A model generated the notes under the pieces. The model had not been told where the DNA came from, did not search any database, and saw nothing but the letters and a program-made list of their open reading frames with translations. Below, piece after piece: positions 17,132-26,434 of a stretch of 64,000 nt of DNA. Source of the stretch: Salinibacillus kushneri (GTDB lineage Bacteria > Bacillota > Bacilli > Bacillales > Alkalibacillaceae); the NCBI RefSeq assembly GCF_900111405.1, contig NZ_FOHJ01000004.1, positions 124,001 to 188,000 on the forward strand. Reading direction: 5' to 3'. The first letter of the stretch is position 1, and every line of letters begins with the position of its first letter. Position numbers and translations under genes: made by a program.

Positions 17132-19264
17132 ATGCTTTGTGATATTTGTCAGGAAAATGAAGCAAAGATTAATGTCTATACACAAATGAATAATGAAAAG
17201 AAAACTATTAAAATGTGTCCATCATGCTTTGAAAAAGAAAAGGCAAAACATAAAATGCCATCAGACTTTGGAGGTGGCATAGGATTCCCATTTGATGAAT
17301 TGTTCAAGGGAATGGAAAATGCAAATGGTTCATCCTTTGCTATGAAACAATCTGCCCACACTCAATCACAGAATGGTGGCAATGGTGTTCTTGATCAATT
17401 TGGTCGTAATGTTACCGATCAGGCGAAAAATGGAGAAATAGATCCAGTGATTGGTCGTAACAAAGAAGTTGAACGAGTTATTGAAATTTTAAATAGACGT
17501 AACAAAAATAATCCTGTACTTATTGGTGAGGCAGGTGTAGGTAAAACAGCCATTGCTGAAGGACTGGCTTTGAAAATGATAGAGGGTGATGTACCATCTA
17601 AATTATTGGATAAAGAAGTATACGTAATGGATGTTTCTTCCCTAACTGCTGGTACAGGTGTTAGGGGATCCTTTGAAGAACGTATGAAGGCAATCATTCA
17701 AGAATTGCAATCTCGTCAAAATGTGATTCTATTCATCGATGAAGTACACCAGATCGTCGGGGCAGGATCAGCTGAAGGTTCCATGGACGCTGGTAACATT
17801 CTAAAACCAGCACTTGCTCGTGGGGAATTACAGATTATTGGAGCAACAACTCTTAATGAATACCGCCAAATCGAAAAAGACCCAGCCTTAGAACGTCGTT
17901 TCCAGCCTGTTATGGTGGAGGAACCGTCTCTTGATGCAACGTTGGAAATTTTGAATGGTCTTAAATCACGCTATGAAGAGTATCATCAAGTGAAATTTAC
18001 CGAAGAAGCGTTAGAGGCCTGTGCCAAGCTTTCAGATCGGTATATTCAGGACCGATTCCTTCCAGATAAAGCGATTGACTTGTTAGATGAAGCAGGTTCT
18101 AAAGTAAATCTCTTATCAGAAGGTACAGAAAAGACTGCTATTCAAAAGAAAATCAATACCATTCGTAAACAAAAGGACAAGGCTACGAGTGAAGAACGCT
18201 ATGAAGACGCAGCAAAATTACGTGACCAGGAAGCTGAGCTTGAAAAGCAATTAGCAAATGATATTCAAGAGGCTGGTGTTGTTGATCAAGCTTTTGTTAC
18301 AAGCCTAATTGAAGCCAAAACAGGCATTCCTGTTGGTAAACTTCAGGAAAATGAAAAAGTGAAAATGAAGCATCTTGAAGAGAATTTGCGTTCAAAAGTA
18401 ATTGGTCAGGATGAAGCTGTACAAAAAGTAGCTAAAGCCATTCGTCGCAGCCGTGCAGGACTAAAATCACAATCCCGACCTATTGGATCTTTCTTATTTG
18501 TCGGTCCAACCGGTGTCGGAAAAACAGAGCTATCTAAATCACTTGCTGAAGAAATCTTTGGGTCAAGAGAAGCGATGATACGTCTTGACATGAGTGAATA
18601 TATGGAAAAACACTCTGTTTCTAAATTAATCGGTTCACCTCCTGGATATGTTGGTCATGATGAAGCTGGTCAATTAACCGAACAAGTACGTCGCAATCCT
18701 TATAGCATCATTTTACTTGATGAAATTGAAAAGGCACATCCTGATGTTCAGCATATGTTCTTGCAAATTCTTGAAGATGGACGTCTTACAGATAGCAGAG
18801 GCAGAACCGTAAGCTTTAAAGACACTGTACTCATTATGACAAGTAATGCTGGTGTTACAGATAAGAAAGTCACAGTTGGCTTCAATACTGTAGGAGAAGA
18901 TTTAGAAAAGGAAAGTCATATATTAGAATCACTAGGCTCATACTTTAAACCTGAATTCTTAAATCGATTTGATTCCATTGTTGAGTTTAATGAACTACAA
19001 ACAGACCATTTATTAGCGATTTTAGACTTAATGCTAAATGATTTAAGAAATCAATTACAAGAACAGCAGGTTGAAATCAGTATGGACCAAATGGCTAAAG
19101 AAAAATTAATTGAATTAGGATATCATCCTGCCTTTGGTGCTCGTCCTCTTCGTCGAGTTATCCAGGAACAAGTAGAGGACAAAATAGCCGATGTACTCCT
19201 TGAAGAGAACGCATCAAAACAACTTACAGTAACTGTTGAGGACGATAAAATTGTTGTAAAATAA
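17132..19264 (+). CDS. clpE: ATP-dependent Clp protease ATP-binding subunit ClpE
   Basis: A 710-residue Hsp100 unfoldase. ClpE is identified by its N-terminal zinc finger (Cys 3, 6, 29, 32: MLCDIC and KMCPSC). It is followed by AAA+ domain 1 (GEAGVGKT), a UVR-like middle region ([20 protein letters not shown]), AAA+ domain 2 (GPTGVGKT), and a ClpB/C-type C-terminal domain. It delivers misfolded proteins, including CtsR itself in B. subtilis, to ClpP. ATG 17132 has AAAGGAGG 8 bases upstream. The tandem CtsR operators show heat-stress control. Confidence 0.95.
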   Translation: MLCDICQENEAKINVYTQMNNEKKTIKMCPSCFEKEKAKHKMPSDFGGGIGFPFDELFKGMENANGSSFAMKQSAHTQSQNGGNGVLDQFGRNVTDQAKNGEIDPVIGRNKEVERVIEILNRRNKNNPVLIGEAGVGKTAIAEGLALKMIEGDVPSKLLDKEVYVMDVSSLTAGTGVRGSFEERMKAIIQELQSRQNVILFIDEVHQIVGAGSAEGSMDAGNILKPALARGELQIIGATTLNEYRQIEKDPALERRFQPVMVEEPSLDATLEILNGLKSRYEEYHQVKFTEEALEACAKLSDRYIQDRFLPDKAIDLLDEAGSKVNLLSEGTEKTAIQKKINTIRKQKDKATSEERYEDAAKLRDQEAELEKQLANDIQEAGVVDQAFVTSLIEAKTGIPVGKLQENEKVKMKHLEENLRSKVIGQDEAVQKVAKAIRRSRAGLKSQSRPIGSFLFVGPTGVGKTELSKSLAEEIFGSREAMIRLDMSEYMEKHSVSKLIGSPPGYVGHDEAGQLTEQVRRNPYSIILLDEIEKAHPDVQHMFLQILEDGRLTDSRGRTVSFKDTVLIMTSNAGVTDKKVTVGFNTVGEDLEKESHILESLGSYFKPEFLNRFDSIVEFNELQTDHLLAILDLMLNDLRNQLQEQQVEISMDQMAKEKLIELGYHPAFGARPLRRVIQEQVEDKIADVLLEENASKQLTVTVEDDKIVVK

Positions 19265-19273
19265 ACTTGCATT

Positions 19274-19318
19274 AGAGGTTGACCCAAACCGGCGAGGGGA
19301 GGGTCAATCTCTTTTTTT
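19274..19318 (+). terminator. Intrinsic terminator of clpE
   Basis: AGAGGTTGACCC (19274-19285) pairs with GGGTCAATCTCT (19301-19312) with one G-U pair, followed by T7. Confidence 0.85.
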
Positions 19319-19384
19319 ATCGGCAAATTTGTGATATAAAAAAGAACATATAATGAGTATAATAGAATGGGAGTGAAGAAAAAT

Positions 19385-19678
19385 ATGAAAAAAGTTTTGC
19401 TTGATGACTTAATCCTAAATGCTGAAACACTACAATGTAAGAAGGTTCAGTTAAAGGGAAAAGAATTACATAAACTTATAGTGGATTTTAAAGTGAGAAG
19501 TGAGGATTATCATCACGTGACTACAAAACTTTATGAAAATGATTTTATAATAAAGATTCCGGAAGAAAAATTAGAGTTTTCCGGGACCATTCATAAGTAT
19601 TCTACTTCAATCACAAATTTATATGAAGTGGGTGCGGTTGGAGACTATCATCTGGAATTAGTCGAAAAGCCCTCATAA
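19385..19678 (+). CDS. DUF3219 family protein (YkvR-like)
   Basis: A 97-residue beta-rich protein resembling B. subtilis YkvR: a central SEDYHHVTTKLYENDF segment, a PEEKLEFSGTIHKYSTS segment and a near-terminal TSITNLYEVGAVGDYHLEL segment. ATG 19385 is chosen because GGGAGTG lies 9-15 bases upstream and overlaps the alternative start at 19367. Molecular function of the family is unknown to me. It is a single-gene unit ending at a terminator. Confidence 0.78.
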   Translation: MKKVLLDDLILNAETLQCKKVQLKGKELHKLIVDFKVRSEDYHHVTTKLYENDFIIKIPEEKLEFSGTIHKYSTSITNLYEVGAVGDYHLELVEKPS

Positions 19679-19685
19679 TGGTTGA

Positions 19686-19721
19686 TGTAAGGAAGATTTT
19701 TAAGCCTTCCTTACATTTTTT
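19686..19721 (+). terminator. Intrinsic terminator after the DUF3219 gene
   Basis: TGTAAGGAAG (19686-19695) and CTTCCTTACA (19706-19715) followed by T6. Confidence 0.8.
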
Positions 19722-19927
19722 AATGGAGGTTAGAGTAGTAAAAATAGCCATCCGAAGTATGCTCTGGGACAAACTTAAAAAAACTCTATTCCTTCCCAAT
19801 TCAGAATCGTTCTATCGTTAAAACTTATTGAAGAATCAGACATTTGGTTTATAAATATCAAATAAAAAGTATAGATGTAAATGGAGGTACAGATTCTCCT
19901 ATTTATAAAAGAGGCTGGAAAAATGAC

Positions 19928-20428
19928 TCATTGTTTATTCTTTAAAAGATAATAATGGTGTTTGATAAAGTAATAAAATAACATAGTCATAATTTGTATA
20001 ACAAAGTACATAGGAAAGGAATAAGTCAAACGCCATTCATGATAATTAAATACATCAAAATAGACGTTTACACTTTCAAAACCGATAGCTATAAAAGACC
20101 ATAAGATTATATATCCAATCTGCCAGTAATCTCTTATCTTAAATTTTTCAAGGAAATAAACAAAAAAATAGGAAAAAGGAGCATAAAAGATATACACTAA
20201 TAAATCAAATAGTTCATAACTTCCTGTATCCATTATGTCATAATAGTTTACAGCCGGAGAAGCCATCATATGATCGGTTACTCGGGCGCATATAATAGCA
20301 AATAACATGACTAAAATGACCATACTTAACGGAAATCGCTTAGGAAAAAGAATAACAAGTGTATAAGTTATGACAACTCCTATGATGATGAACCATTCAT
20401 TCTGGTCAAAATTTTCTGGTAATGTCAT
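19928..20428 (-). CDS. Multi-pass membrane protein (CBO0543-like), second gene of a pair
   Basis: A 166-residue hydrophobic protein with about five membrane segments. Its pattern, including ARVTDHMMASPAVNYYDIMD and an aromatic-rich FESVNVYFDVFNYHEWRLTY motif, resembles the CBO0543 family of uncharacterised bacilli membrane proteins. Its ATG overlaps the stop of the upstream membrane gene by one base (TAATG), so the two are translationally coupled and probably act together. Function unknown. Confidence 0.65.
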   Translation of the reverse strand: MTLPENFDQNEWFIIIGVVITYTLVILFPKRFPLSMVILVMLFAIICARVTDHMMASPAVNYYDIMDTGSYELFDLLVYIFYAPFSYFFVYFLEKFKIRDYWQIGYIILWSFIAIGFESVNVYFDVFNYHEWRLTYSFPMYFVIQIMTMLFYYFIKHHYYLLKNKQ

Positions 20429-20898
20429 TAAATAAATATTCCTTCCTTTTGTAATAGATGCTTAAACAGAAGATGAAGGAAACGAATGACAACTAAGAGG
20501 ACCAAATAAGTCAAAATCGTTTGCCAATATGCCCACTTATTATAGGAAATAACATCCCAATAGATCATTACTCGCTGAATGATAAGTAAGACTCCTAAAA
20601 ACAAGAGAAGAATAAGACTTTTTTTATAAAGAGAACGAAAAGTGTTCAACAAATTAAAATACCATAAGCAAATTAGCGGAATAATAAACTCATAAATCCG
20701 GTAAATAATAAACAAATCTGTCTCTTCCGAAATAGACCATACTTTTAGATTAATGTAATAAATGGCTGTATATCCTGTAACGCAGAAGAAAATCAGCATA
20801 TAAAGGAAACTATTTTCAAGGGCATTTAATTTCTTTTTGGCAATAACAGAAGCCATTAGTAAAATAAGGGTAAAAATGATTGTTATAATAAGTTTCAT
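20428..20898 (-). CDS. Multi-pass membrane protein, first gene of a pair, unrecognised
   Basis: A 156-residue protein with about five hydrophobic segments and short basic loops. The layout is similar to its downstream partner (IYRIYEFIIPLICLWYF, a central RSLYKKS loop, IMASVIA at the N-terminus), and both are probably related CBO0543/YkvI-type membrane proteins. It is divergent from the GNAT gene at 21060. I do not recognise a specific family. Confidence 0.6.
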   Translation of the reverse strand: MKLIITIIFTLILLMASVIAKKKLNALENSFLYMLIFFCVTGYTAIYYINLKVWSISEETDLFIIYRIYEFIIPLICLWYFNLLNTFRSLYKKSLILLLFLGVLLIIQRVMIYWDVISYNKWAYWQTILTYLVLLVVIRFLHLLFKHLLQKEGIFI

Positions 20899-21059
20899 AT
20901 CATCAACTCACACTACAACATTATGTTCTCTATTTATAGTTTGTACGCCAGATTCATTTTATTCTCTAACGTAAATAAAAAATTCATAAATTCCCCTTGT
21001 AAAATATAGAAATTCTGGTAATATTAAAACAATTTAATTTAAAAAGGGGTGAGGAATCC

Positions 21060-21851
21060 GTGATACGGGCACTGACGGAAAAAGACAGAGATATTTGTTT
21101 AGCTTTTGTTAATGAAAAGCCGGCAGAAAATTTATTTATTATAGGGGATATTGAAGCATTTGGTTTTCAGGAAGAGTTTCAGGACTTATGGGGGGACTTT
21201 GATGAACAAGGTCACTTGCAATCTGTATTATTAAGATATCGACAAAATTATATTGTCTACGCTCCCGGTAAATTTGATGCGCAAGGAATTGCACGCCTAA
21301 TTGATAAAGATAAGCGTCCTGATAAAATAGTTTCAGGAATATCATCTATTGTGGAGAAAGTGGTTCCTCACTTACAACAAAAACCAAATCAAACAAGGGA
21401 GACATATTATGCTAAATGTGAAGCGTTACAGGAAATACAAATCCCTGATGTTGAAGTGAAAAAGGCTAATATAAATGATGTCCCTCGTATCGTTGAACTT
21501 CATAGACAGATTGCTGATTTCCCTAATAGAGATCCAGAAGGAAAAAGTATTATTCAGAACATGGAAGCAGGGGTGTCCCGGACTTTTTATATTGAGAATA
21601 AAGACCATATGGTTTCTTCAGCCATGACAACGGCAGAGAACCAATTTTCCGCAATGGTCATCGGCGTTTGCACACTGGAAGGATACAAAAAAAGAGGCTA
21701 TGCAAGTGCATGTATGACGGTTTTATGTAAAGAATTGCTAAGTGAAGGGAAGCATTTATGTCTTTTTTATGATAACCCTGAAGCAGGGAAAATCTATAAA
21801 AGACTTGGATTTGTTGATATAGGCAAATGGGTTATGAGTGAGTTTCGATAA
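21060..21851 (+). CDS. GNAT family N-acetyltransferase (two-domain)
   Basis: A 263-residue protein. The C-terminal half (about 128-263) is the catalytic GNAT fold, with acetyl-CoA motif LEGYKKRGYASACMTVLCKEL and YDNPEAGKIYKRLGF. The N-terminal half (about 1-120) is a degenerate domain beginning IRALTEKDRDICLAF with no cofactor loop. This arrangement is found in several Firmicutes proteins of unknown substrate. The GTG start at 21060 follows AAAAAGGGGTGAGG. Confidence 0.82.
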   Translation: MIRALTEKDRDICLAFVNEKPAENLFIIGDIEAFGFQEEFQDLWGDFDEQGHLQSVLLRYRQNYIVYAPGKFDAQGIARLIDKDKRPDKIVSGISSIVEKVVPHLQQKPNQTRETYYAKCEALQEIQIPDVEVKKANINDVPRIVELHRQIADFPNRDPEGKSIIQNMEAGVSRTFYIENKDHMVSSAMTTAENQFSAMVIGVCTLEGYKKRGYASACMTVLCKELLSEGKHLCLFYDNPEAGKIYKRLGFVDIGKWVMSEFR

Positions 21852-21858
21852 AACGAAT

Positions 21859-21892
21859 AAGGGCTGATATCTAAAAATCAGCCCTTACTGTT
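21859..21892. terminator. Convergent terminator between GNAT and cytochrome P450 genes
   Basis: AAGGGCTGAT (21859-21868) and ATCAGCCCTT (21877-21886). The T tract is better on the minus-strand side, so it mainly ends the P450 transcript. Confidence 0.65.
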
Positions 21893-21894
21893 TG

Positions 21895-23151
21895 TTATTT
21901 CCTCCTTACCTTTGTCATAATAAATCCACTTTTGGGTAACGTTGGCATTTCATCTAATGAATAGTTTAAATCCTGAGCAGGAACTTCATAGTCGATTTTG
22001 TTGACTAAAAAGTCAAGGCTCACTTTCAACACTTCAATGGTAATACCTTCTCCAGGACACCGATGCCCATTAGCAGGGTCACCGCCACCTTGGGGGATAA
22101 AAGTATATGGGTTTTCTTCCCAATTATTAAAATGGTTCGGATTAAACTGATTAGGATTTTCCCATATTTGCTGATTATGATTGAGGCCATAAATGTCTAA
22201 AAGAACGAGTGTGCCTTTTTTAAAATCATAATTTTTCCAGGTGAAATCCTGTTTGACTCTTGCTCCGAGAAACGGTCCAAATGGATAAAAGCGTCGAACT
22301 TCATTGGTAAACATCTCGAGCTCTTTCATTCCACCTGACTGAAGCCAGTTTTTAGTTTCAGGATTTTCATGTAACGCAACAGCGGAGAAGGTAATATAAG
22401 TTGAAATAGCAACAATAGGTCGAATAACATTAAGCAGTTCGATAGCTGCTTTTTTAGAATGGACTATCTGGTCATTATGGTCTTTATAAAAGGCCATAGC
22501 ATAAAGAGCTGACTGTGGTTCAGCAGTCAAGTTACCAGCCCGAACCTCATCAATGATTTTCTTCATCCAATTTTCTGTACGATTTCTTGCTGATCTTCCT
22601 TTCCAATGCTCTGGACCTACCCGGCCAAATGCATAAATCATCGCAATTAAATCATCGGCAATATCTGACACTTCCTCCTCTTGCAAAGGAACACCAGCCC
22701 ACTGACAAGCTATCCGGCATAAGATCACCTTCATTTCCTCAAACAGAATGATTCTATCAGCTAACTCCCATTTTGATACCATTGACTGAAGTTCTTGCGT
22801 CATTAGTTCGGATATCCGTTTTTGCTCAGGAACGGTCATGAGAGAAAGATACTGATTTTTAAGCTTTCGATGCGCTTCACCATCCATTCCTTGTATAGCT
22901 CCTACCCCAAATAAGGTTTGTTGTATACGATAGGGGGCTGCCCATTTACGCTGAAATCGATTCGGATCATAAAAAACTTTGACAGCATCAGCCCCTGACA
23001 TACAAACCACCTTTTTCCCAAGTATCCTTGTCTCGAAAATATCTGAATCATATTGCTCAACACGATTTTTAATGAAAAGATACCCATCCTGTAATAAGGA
23101 GAGGCTGTGATCAGGTCCTTGCTCTTTAGGGATATGCTCATTTGACTCCAT
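21895..23151 (-). CDS. Cytochrome P450, fatty-acid peroxygenase type (CYP152-like)
   Basis: A 418-residue P450, the length of B. subtilis CYP152A1 (YbdT). The heme ligand is the Cys of GHRCPGEGIT near the C-terminus. The I-helix reads RPIVAIS, with the Arg-Pro pair characteristic of H2O2-using CYP152 enzymes in place of the usual acid-alcohol pair. These enzymes hydroxylate (or decarboxylate) long-chain fatty acids with peroxide, no reductase needed. I chose the start at 23151 (MESNEH), where AAAGGAG lies about 10 bases upstream, over an ATG 36 bases earlier. Confidence 0.9.
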   Translation of the reverse strand: MESNEHIPKEQGPDHSLSLLQDGYLFIKNRVEQYDSDIFETRILGKKVVCMSGADAVKVFYDPNRFQRKWAAPYRIQQTLFGVGAIQGMDGEAHRKLKNQYLSLMTVPEQKRISELMTQELQSMVSKWELADRIILFEEMKVILCRIACQWAGVPLQEEEVSDIADDLIAMIYAFGRVGPEHWKGRSARNRTENWMKKIIDEVRAGNLTAEPQSALYAMAFYKDHNDQIVHSKKAAIELLNVIRPIVAISTYITFSAVALHENPETKNWLQSGGMKELEMFTNEVRRFYPFGPFLGARVKQDFTWKNYDFKKGTLVLLDIYGLNHNQQIWENPNQFNPNHFNNWEENPYTFIPQGGGDPANGHRCPGEGITIEVLKVSLDFLVNKIDYEVPAQDLNYSLDEMPTLPKSGFIMTKVRRK

Positions 23152-23299
23152 GTTAGCTCGACTCCTTTTAAAAGTTTTTCTATTCATTAGCGTTTCCCAA
23201 ATCTTTTCATATTTACGTTATAATAGGGATTAAAAAAAGCTTCTGGAATTTTTCCATTTGTAAACAATTAAAATGGACATCATGGAGGAGGAGATATAC

Positions 23300-23944
23300 T
23301 TGGAAAAATTCACAATAGATTCACTGCTCAATGTTTTTGGTGAACTTTTTTCAGATGAAGTATCCATAGCGGTATCAAACACAAAAGAGTATATTTACTA
23401 CCGGCCTAGTAAACGAATTGATTTAAAGATTTCTGCTGGAGATCCTATAAAAAAAGGAACGATAACCGATAAGGCATTTTCAACCGGACAAAAAGTTTCA
23501 GAATTTATAGATCGTAATGTTTTTGGTATTCCTTATCATGGTATGGCTGTACCTTATTTTGAAGGTAATGCTATTGTTGGGTGTGTAACAGCTATCTATC
23601 CCGCATTAACCGAGGGTAAATCTGTAATTACGGTCAAAACCCTGGATGGATGGAAGCCTATACCTTTTGCTGATGTGATGTTTTTAGAGGTTCGAGACAG
23701 AAAAACTTATGTATTTACTGATAAATTTACGGGCGTACATAATAAGGCTTTACAACAATTTGAATATATTCTGCCAAGGGAAACCTTTATTCGTTGTCAT
23801 CGTTCTTTTATTGTTAATGTCCATCATATTAAGGAAATTTATCCAGATACACATTCGACTTTTGTTTTAGAAATGAAAAATGGTACTTCCATTCCGGTCA
23901 GTCAATCTTATTCCAGTTATTTTCGAAAACTTTTAGGATTTTAA
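23300..23944 (+). CDS. LytTR-type DNA-binding regulator with an N-terminal sensor-like domain
   Basis: A 214-residue protein. The C-terminal part (about 115-214) is a LytTR domain: FADVMFLEVRDRKTYVFTD, ETFIRCHRSFIVNVHHIKEI and IPVSQSYSSYFRKLLGF. The first about 110 residues have no phospho-acceptor domain; they contain a GDPIKKGTITDKAFSTGQ stretch and a GMAVPYF..IVGCVTAIYPA stretch that looks like a PAS/GAF-like ligand fold. The start is TTG 23300, with GGAGGAGGAG 6 bases upstream. It lies 129 bp in front of a CoA transferase on the same strand, so it is its likely regulator. Confidence 0.8.
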   Translation: MEKFTIDSLLNVFGELFSDEVSIAVSNTKEYIYYRPSKRIDLKISAGDPIKKGTITDKAFSTGQKVSEFIDRNVFGIPYHGMAVPYFEGNAIVGCVTAIYPALTEGKSVITVKTLDGWKPIPFADVMFLEVRDRKTYVFTDKFTGVHNKALQQFEYILPRETFIRCHRSFIVNVHHIKEIYPDTHSTFVLEMKNGTSIPVSQSYSSYFRKLLGF

Positions 23945-24073
23945 AAATATTCTAGGTTAAACAAAAATCTTATGCTTTTAAACACGATTTTTCTGACCCT
24001 CTTCAAAAATCTCAATAAAGCCCTTTCATAAGTTAAAATATTCTTAAAGTTAAGACTGAAGGGGGTTGAATTC

Positions 24074-25585
24074 ATGGAAAGCAACTATGAGCGCATAATG
24101 GATCCTCAGCTGCAAAAGAGAGTTGTTTCAGCAGATGAAGCAGCTTCCTGGATTCAGGATGGCATGACGCTTGGTTTGAGTGGTTTTACACGTGCTGGTG
24201 ATGTGAAAGCGGTTCCGACTGCCCTGGTAAACCGAGCTGAAAAAGAATCATTTAAGGTTAATGTCTTTACAGGTGCATCTTTAGGTTCAGATATCGATAA
24301 ACTTTTTGCTGAAGCTGGAATTATAAATAAAAGACTCCCTTTTCAAGCTGATCCAACTATGCGAAAGAAAATCAATCAAGGGGACCATTTCTTTGTAGAT
24401 CACCATCTATCACATACTGCAGAATTCATTAGGGGGAATGTGATCGAAGCAATAGATTACACTGTTTTGGAAGCGGTTTCTATAGAAGATGGCATGGTGA
24501 TTCCAACTACATCAATTGGAAATTCACAAATTTTTGCTGAGCAGGCTAAAAATATTATTATTGAAATTAATTTAGCCCAATCAGAAAAACTAAAAGGGGT
24601 ACATGATATATATAGTTTAGAAAAACAGGGAGAACGTTCACCGATTCCATTAACAAATCCAAGTGACCGAATAGGGACAATCGGAATTCCAATTGATCAA
24701 GACAAAGTTAAGGGAATTGTTTTTACGAACCAAACGGACTCACCGTCTACGATAGTGGCACCAGATGAACATACCCAAGTAATGGCAAACCACCTAATAG
24801 CTTTCTTACGCAATGAAATTAAGGTTGGAAGATTAACCAATCGTTTAGCCCCCATACAGTCAGGAATTGGATCTGTTGCCAATGCCGTGTTACACGGTAT
24901 GGTACATTCCGAATTTGAGAATTTAGAAGTTTATTCAGAAGTTTTACAGGATGCAGTATTTGATCTAATTGATGCAGGAAAAGTGAATATGGCTTCATGT
25001 TGTTCCATTACACTATCCGAAGAAAAAATGAAACATGTTTTTCATCATTTTGAGAAGTATCGTGACAAATTAATTATGCGCCCCCAGGAATTATCAAACC
25101 ATCCTGAAATTATTCGTAGACTCGGCCTTATTTCCATTAATACAGCATTAGAATTCGATATTTACGGAAATGTAAATTCAACACATGTTTTAGGTACGAA
25201 AATGATGAACGGAATTGGGGGATCGGGAGATTTTGCAAGAAATGCTCGTTTAGCTATTTTCGTTACGAAGTCTATTGCAAAAGGCGGCGATATTTCTAGT
25301 GTTGTACCTTTTGTATCTCATGTCGATCATACAGAGCATGATGTTGATGTTGTGGTTACAGAGCAAGGCTATGCGGATTTACGAGGCTTAGCACCGAGAG
25401 AACGTGTGGAACTCATTATTGAAAGATGCGCACATCCAATGTATCGAAAACAGCTGTGGGATTATTATTATGAAGCCTTATCAAATGGCGGACAAACGCC
25501 TCATATCTTAGAAAAGGCTTTTTCCTGGCATACAGCTTTTGCGGAAAAGGGAACGATGCAGGAAAAAGTTAAAGAAAACGTGTAA
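24074..25585 (+). CDS. Acetyl-CoA hydrolase/transferase family protein (succinate/acetate CoA transferase)
   Basis: A 503-residue Cat1/Ach1-type family I CoA transferase, full length. Catalytic glutamate is in INTALEFDIYGNVNSTHV; the glycine-rich GIGGSGDFARNARLAIF and VTEQGYADLRGLAPRER blocks near the C-terminus are diagnostic. It would swap CoA between acyl-CoA and acetate or succinate in the cytosol, a route to use or excrete acetate. GAAGGGGG precedes ATG. The LytTR gene just upstream probably controls it; two AAGTTAA repeats at 24030-24036 and 24047-24053 lie in the promoter region. Confidence 0.88.
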   Translation: MESNYERIMDPQLQKRVVSADEAASWIQDGMTLGLSGFTRAGDVKAVPTALVNRAEKESFKVNVFTGASLGSDIDKLFAEAGIINKRLPFQADPTMRKKINQGDHFFVDHHLSHTAEFIRGNVIEAIDYTVLEAVSIEDGMVIPTTSIGNSQIFAEQAKNIIIEINLAQSEKLKGVHDIYSLEKQGERSPIPLTNPSDRIGTIGIPIDQDKVKGIVFTNQTDSPSTIVAPDEHTQVMANHLIAFLRNEIKVGRLTNRLAPIQSGIGSVANAVLHGMVHSEFENLEVYSEVLQDAVFDLIDAGKVNMASCCSITLSEEKMKHVFHHFEKYRDKLIMRPQELSNHPEIIRRLGLISINTALEFDIYGNVNSTHVLGTKMMNGIGGSGDFARNARLAIFVTKSIAKGGDISSVVPFVSHVDHTEHDVDVVVTEQGYADLRGLAPRERVELIIERCAHPMYRKQLWDYYYEALSNGGQTPHILEKAFSWHTAFAEKGTMQEKVKENV

Positions 25586-25593
25586 TTTCAGAA

Positions 25594-25631
25594 AACTGCC
25601 TGGTATCTTAAGATACCAGGCAGTTATGTTT
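25594..25631. terminator. Intrinsic terminator after the CoA transferase
   Basis: AACTGCCTGGTATCTT (25594-25609) is immediately followed by its exact reverse complement (25610-25625), a perfect 32-bp palindrome, with moderate T content downstream. Confidence 0.8.
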
Positions 25632-25678
25632 TGATGAGAATAGTATGGTTTAGAAGGAACACAGGATAGACGGACAGG

Positions 25679-26128
25679 TTAAAGCTTAAGCCCATTTCTA
25701 CTTTTAAAACGGCGTAAAAGGATATTACTTTCCACTCTTGTAATCCCTTTCAAACTATAAAGCTCCTCATTTATAAAATTTTCCAATTGGGTAAAATCAT
25801 CTACTAAAACATGTGTATGTAAGGTACTGGGACCTGTCATTTGGTAACAGCTTGCTACGCTCGGGTTATTTGCTAAATTTTCCGCAACTTCTACCAGACT
25901 TCCAGGCTCACAATCTACCTCAAAAAAAGCTGAAACGGTTTTACCAACCTTTTCGCTATTTACCACACAAGAAAATTTTTCAATAATTCCCTCTTCGATA
26001 AGATGATTGACGCGAGAACGTACAGCTACACGGGAAATTTTAAGTTCTTTACCGATATCTGTGTAGGATCTTCTTCCATCAGCTATTAATAGGTCTAAAA
26101 TTTGTTTATCAATTGTATCTAATTGCAT
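25679..26128 (-). CDS. Lrp/AsnC family transcriptional regulator (YwrC-like)
   Basis: A 149-residue protein with an N-terminal winged helix (LDTIDKQILDLLIADGRRSY ... ISRVAVRSRVNHLIEEGIIEK) and a C-terminal RAM ligand-binding domain. The start is placed at 26128 because AAGGGGGG lies 4-11 bases before that ATG; a longer reading frame upstream has no ribosome site. It is divergent from the peptide transporter operon. B. subtilis ywrC has the same neighbours (gamma-glutamyltransferase, chromate transporter pair), which supports a role in controlling this cluster. Confidence 0.87.
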   Translation of the reverse strand: MQLDTIDKQILDLLIADGRRSYTDIGKELKISRVAVRSRVNHLIEEGIIEKFSCVVNSEKVGKTVSAFFEVDCEPGSLVEVAENLANNPSVASCYQMTGPSTLHTHVLVDDFTQLENFINEELYSLKGITRVESNILLRRFKSRNGLKL

Positions 26129-26306
26129 TTTGTCCCCCCTTAATAAAGAACTAGACCATTGGTATGACAGATAAATTATACTAAAGATTTTGCTAATCCG
26201 TAAATAATTATTAGAAAACAATGAATTGGGCAAAAAATTATATTTTTTTGTAAAAAACCCTTTCATTTTTCAGAATATTGCATTATAATTTCAAATATTA
26301 CATAAT

Positions 26307-26352
26307 TATTCAAATGTTAAGTTAATTCAAATAATTGATTAACATTTGAATA
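26307..26352. promoter_or_regulatory. Candidate operator: 14-bp inverted repeat between the Lrp gene and the peptide transporter
   Basis: TATTCAAATGTTAA (26307-26320) and TTAACATTTGAATA (26339-26352) are exact inverted copies separated by 18 AT-rich bases that contain a further TTCAAATAATTGATTAA. Centre-to-centre spacing of 32 bp is about three helical turns, as expected for an Lrp-type octamer. Seen directly; protein identity inferred. Confidence 0.6.
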
Positions 26353-26434
26353 TATTAATACCTCGCTTTTAATGTAAAGAAATTAAAAACGAGAAAGCAC
26401 TTACATATTTTATTCTAAAAAAGGGGGGGAGAAT

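Noticed and set aside
19905-19930. GAGGCTGGAAAAATGAC as a second copy of the terminal repeat of the element at 63134
   Set aside because: Only about eight bases match the 12-bp terminus and no partner repeat was found in the gap.
26390-26405. GAGAAAGCACTTACA as a cre box before the peptide transporter
   Set aside because: The central CG of the cre consensus is CA here and the left TG is missing.
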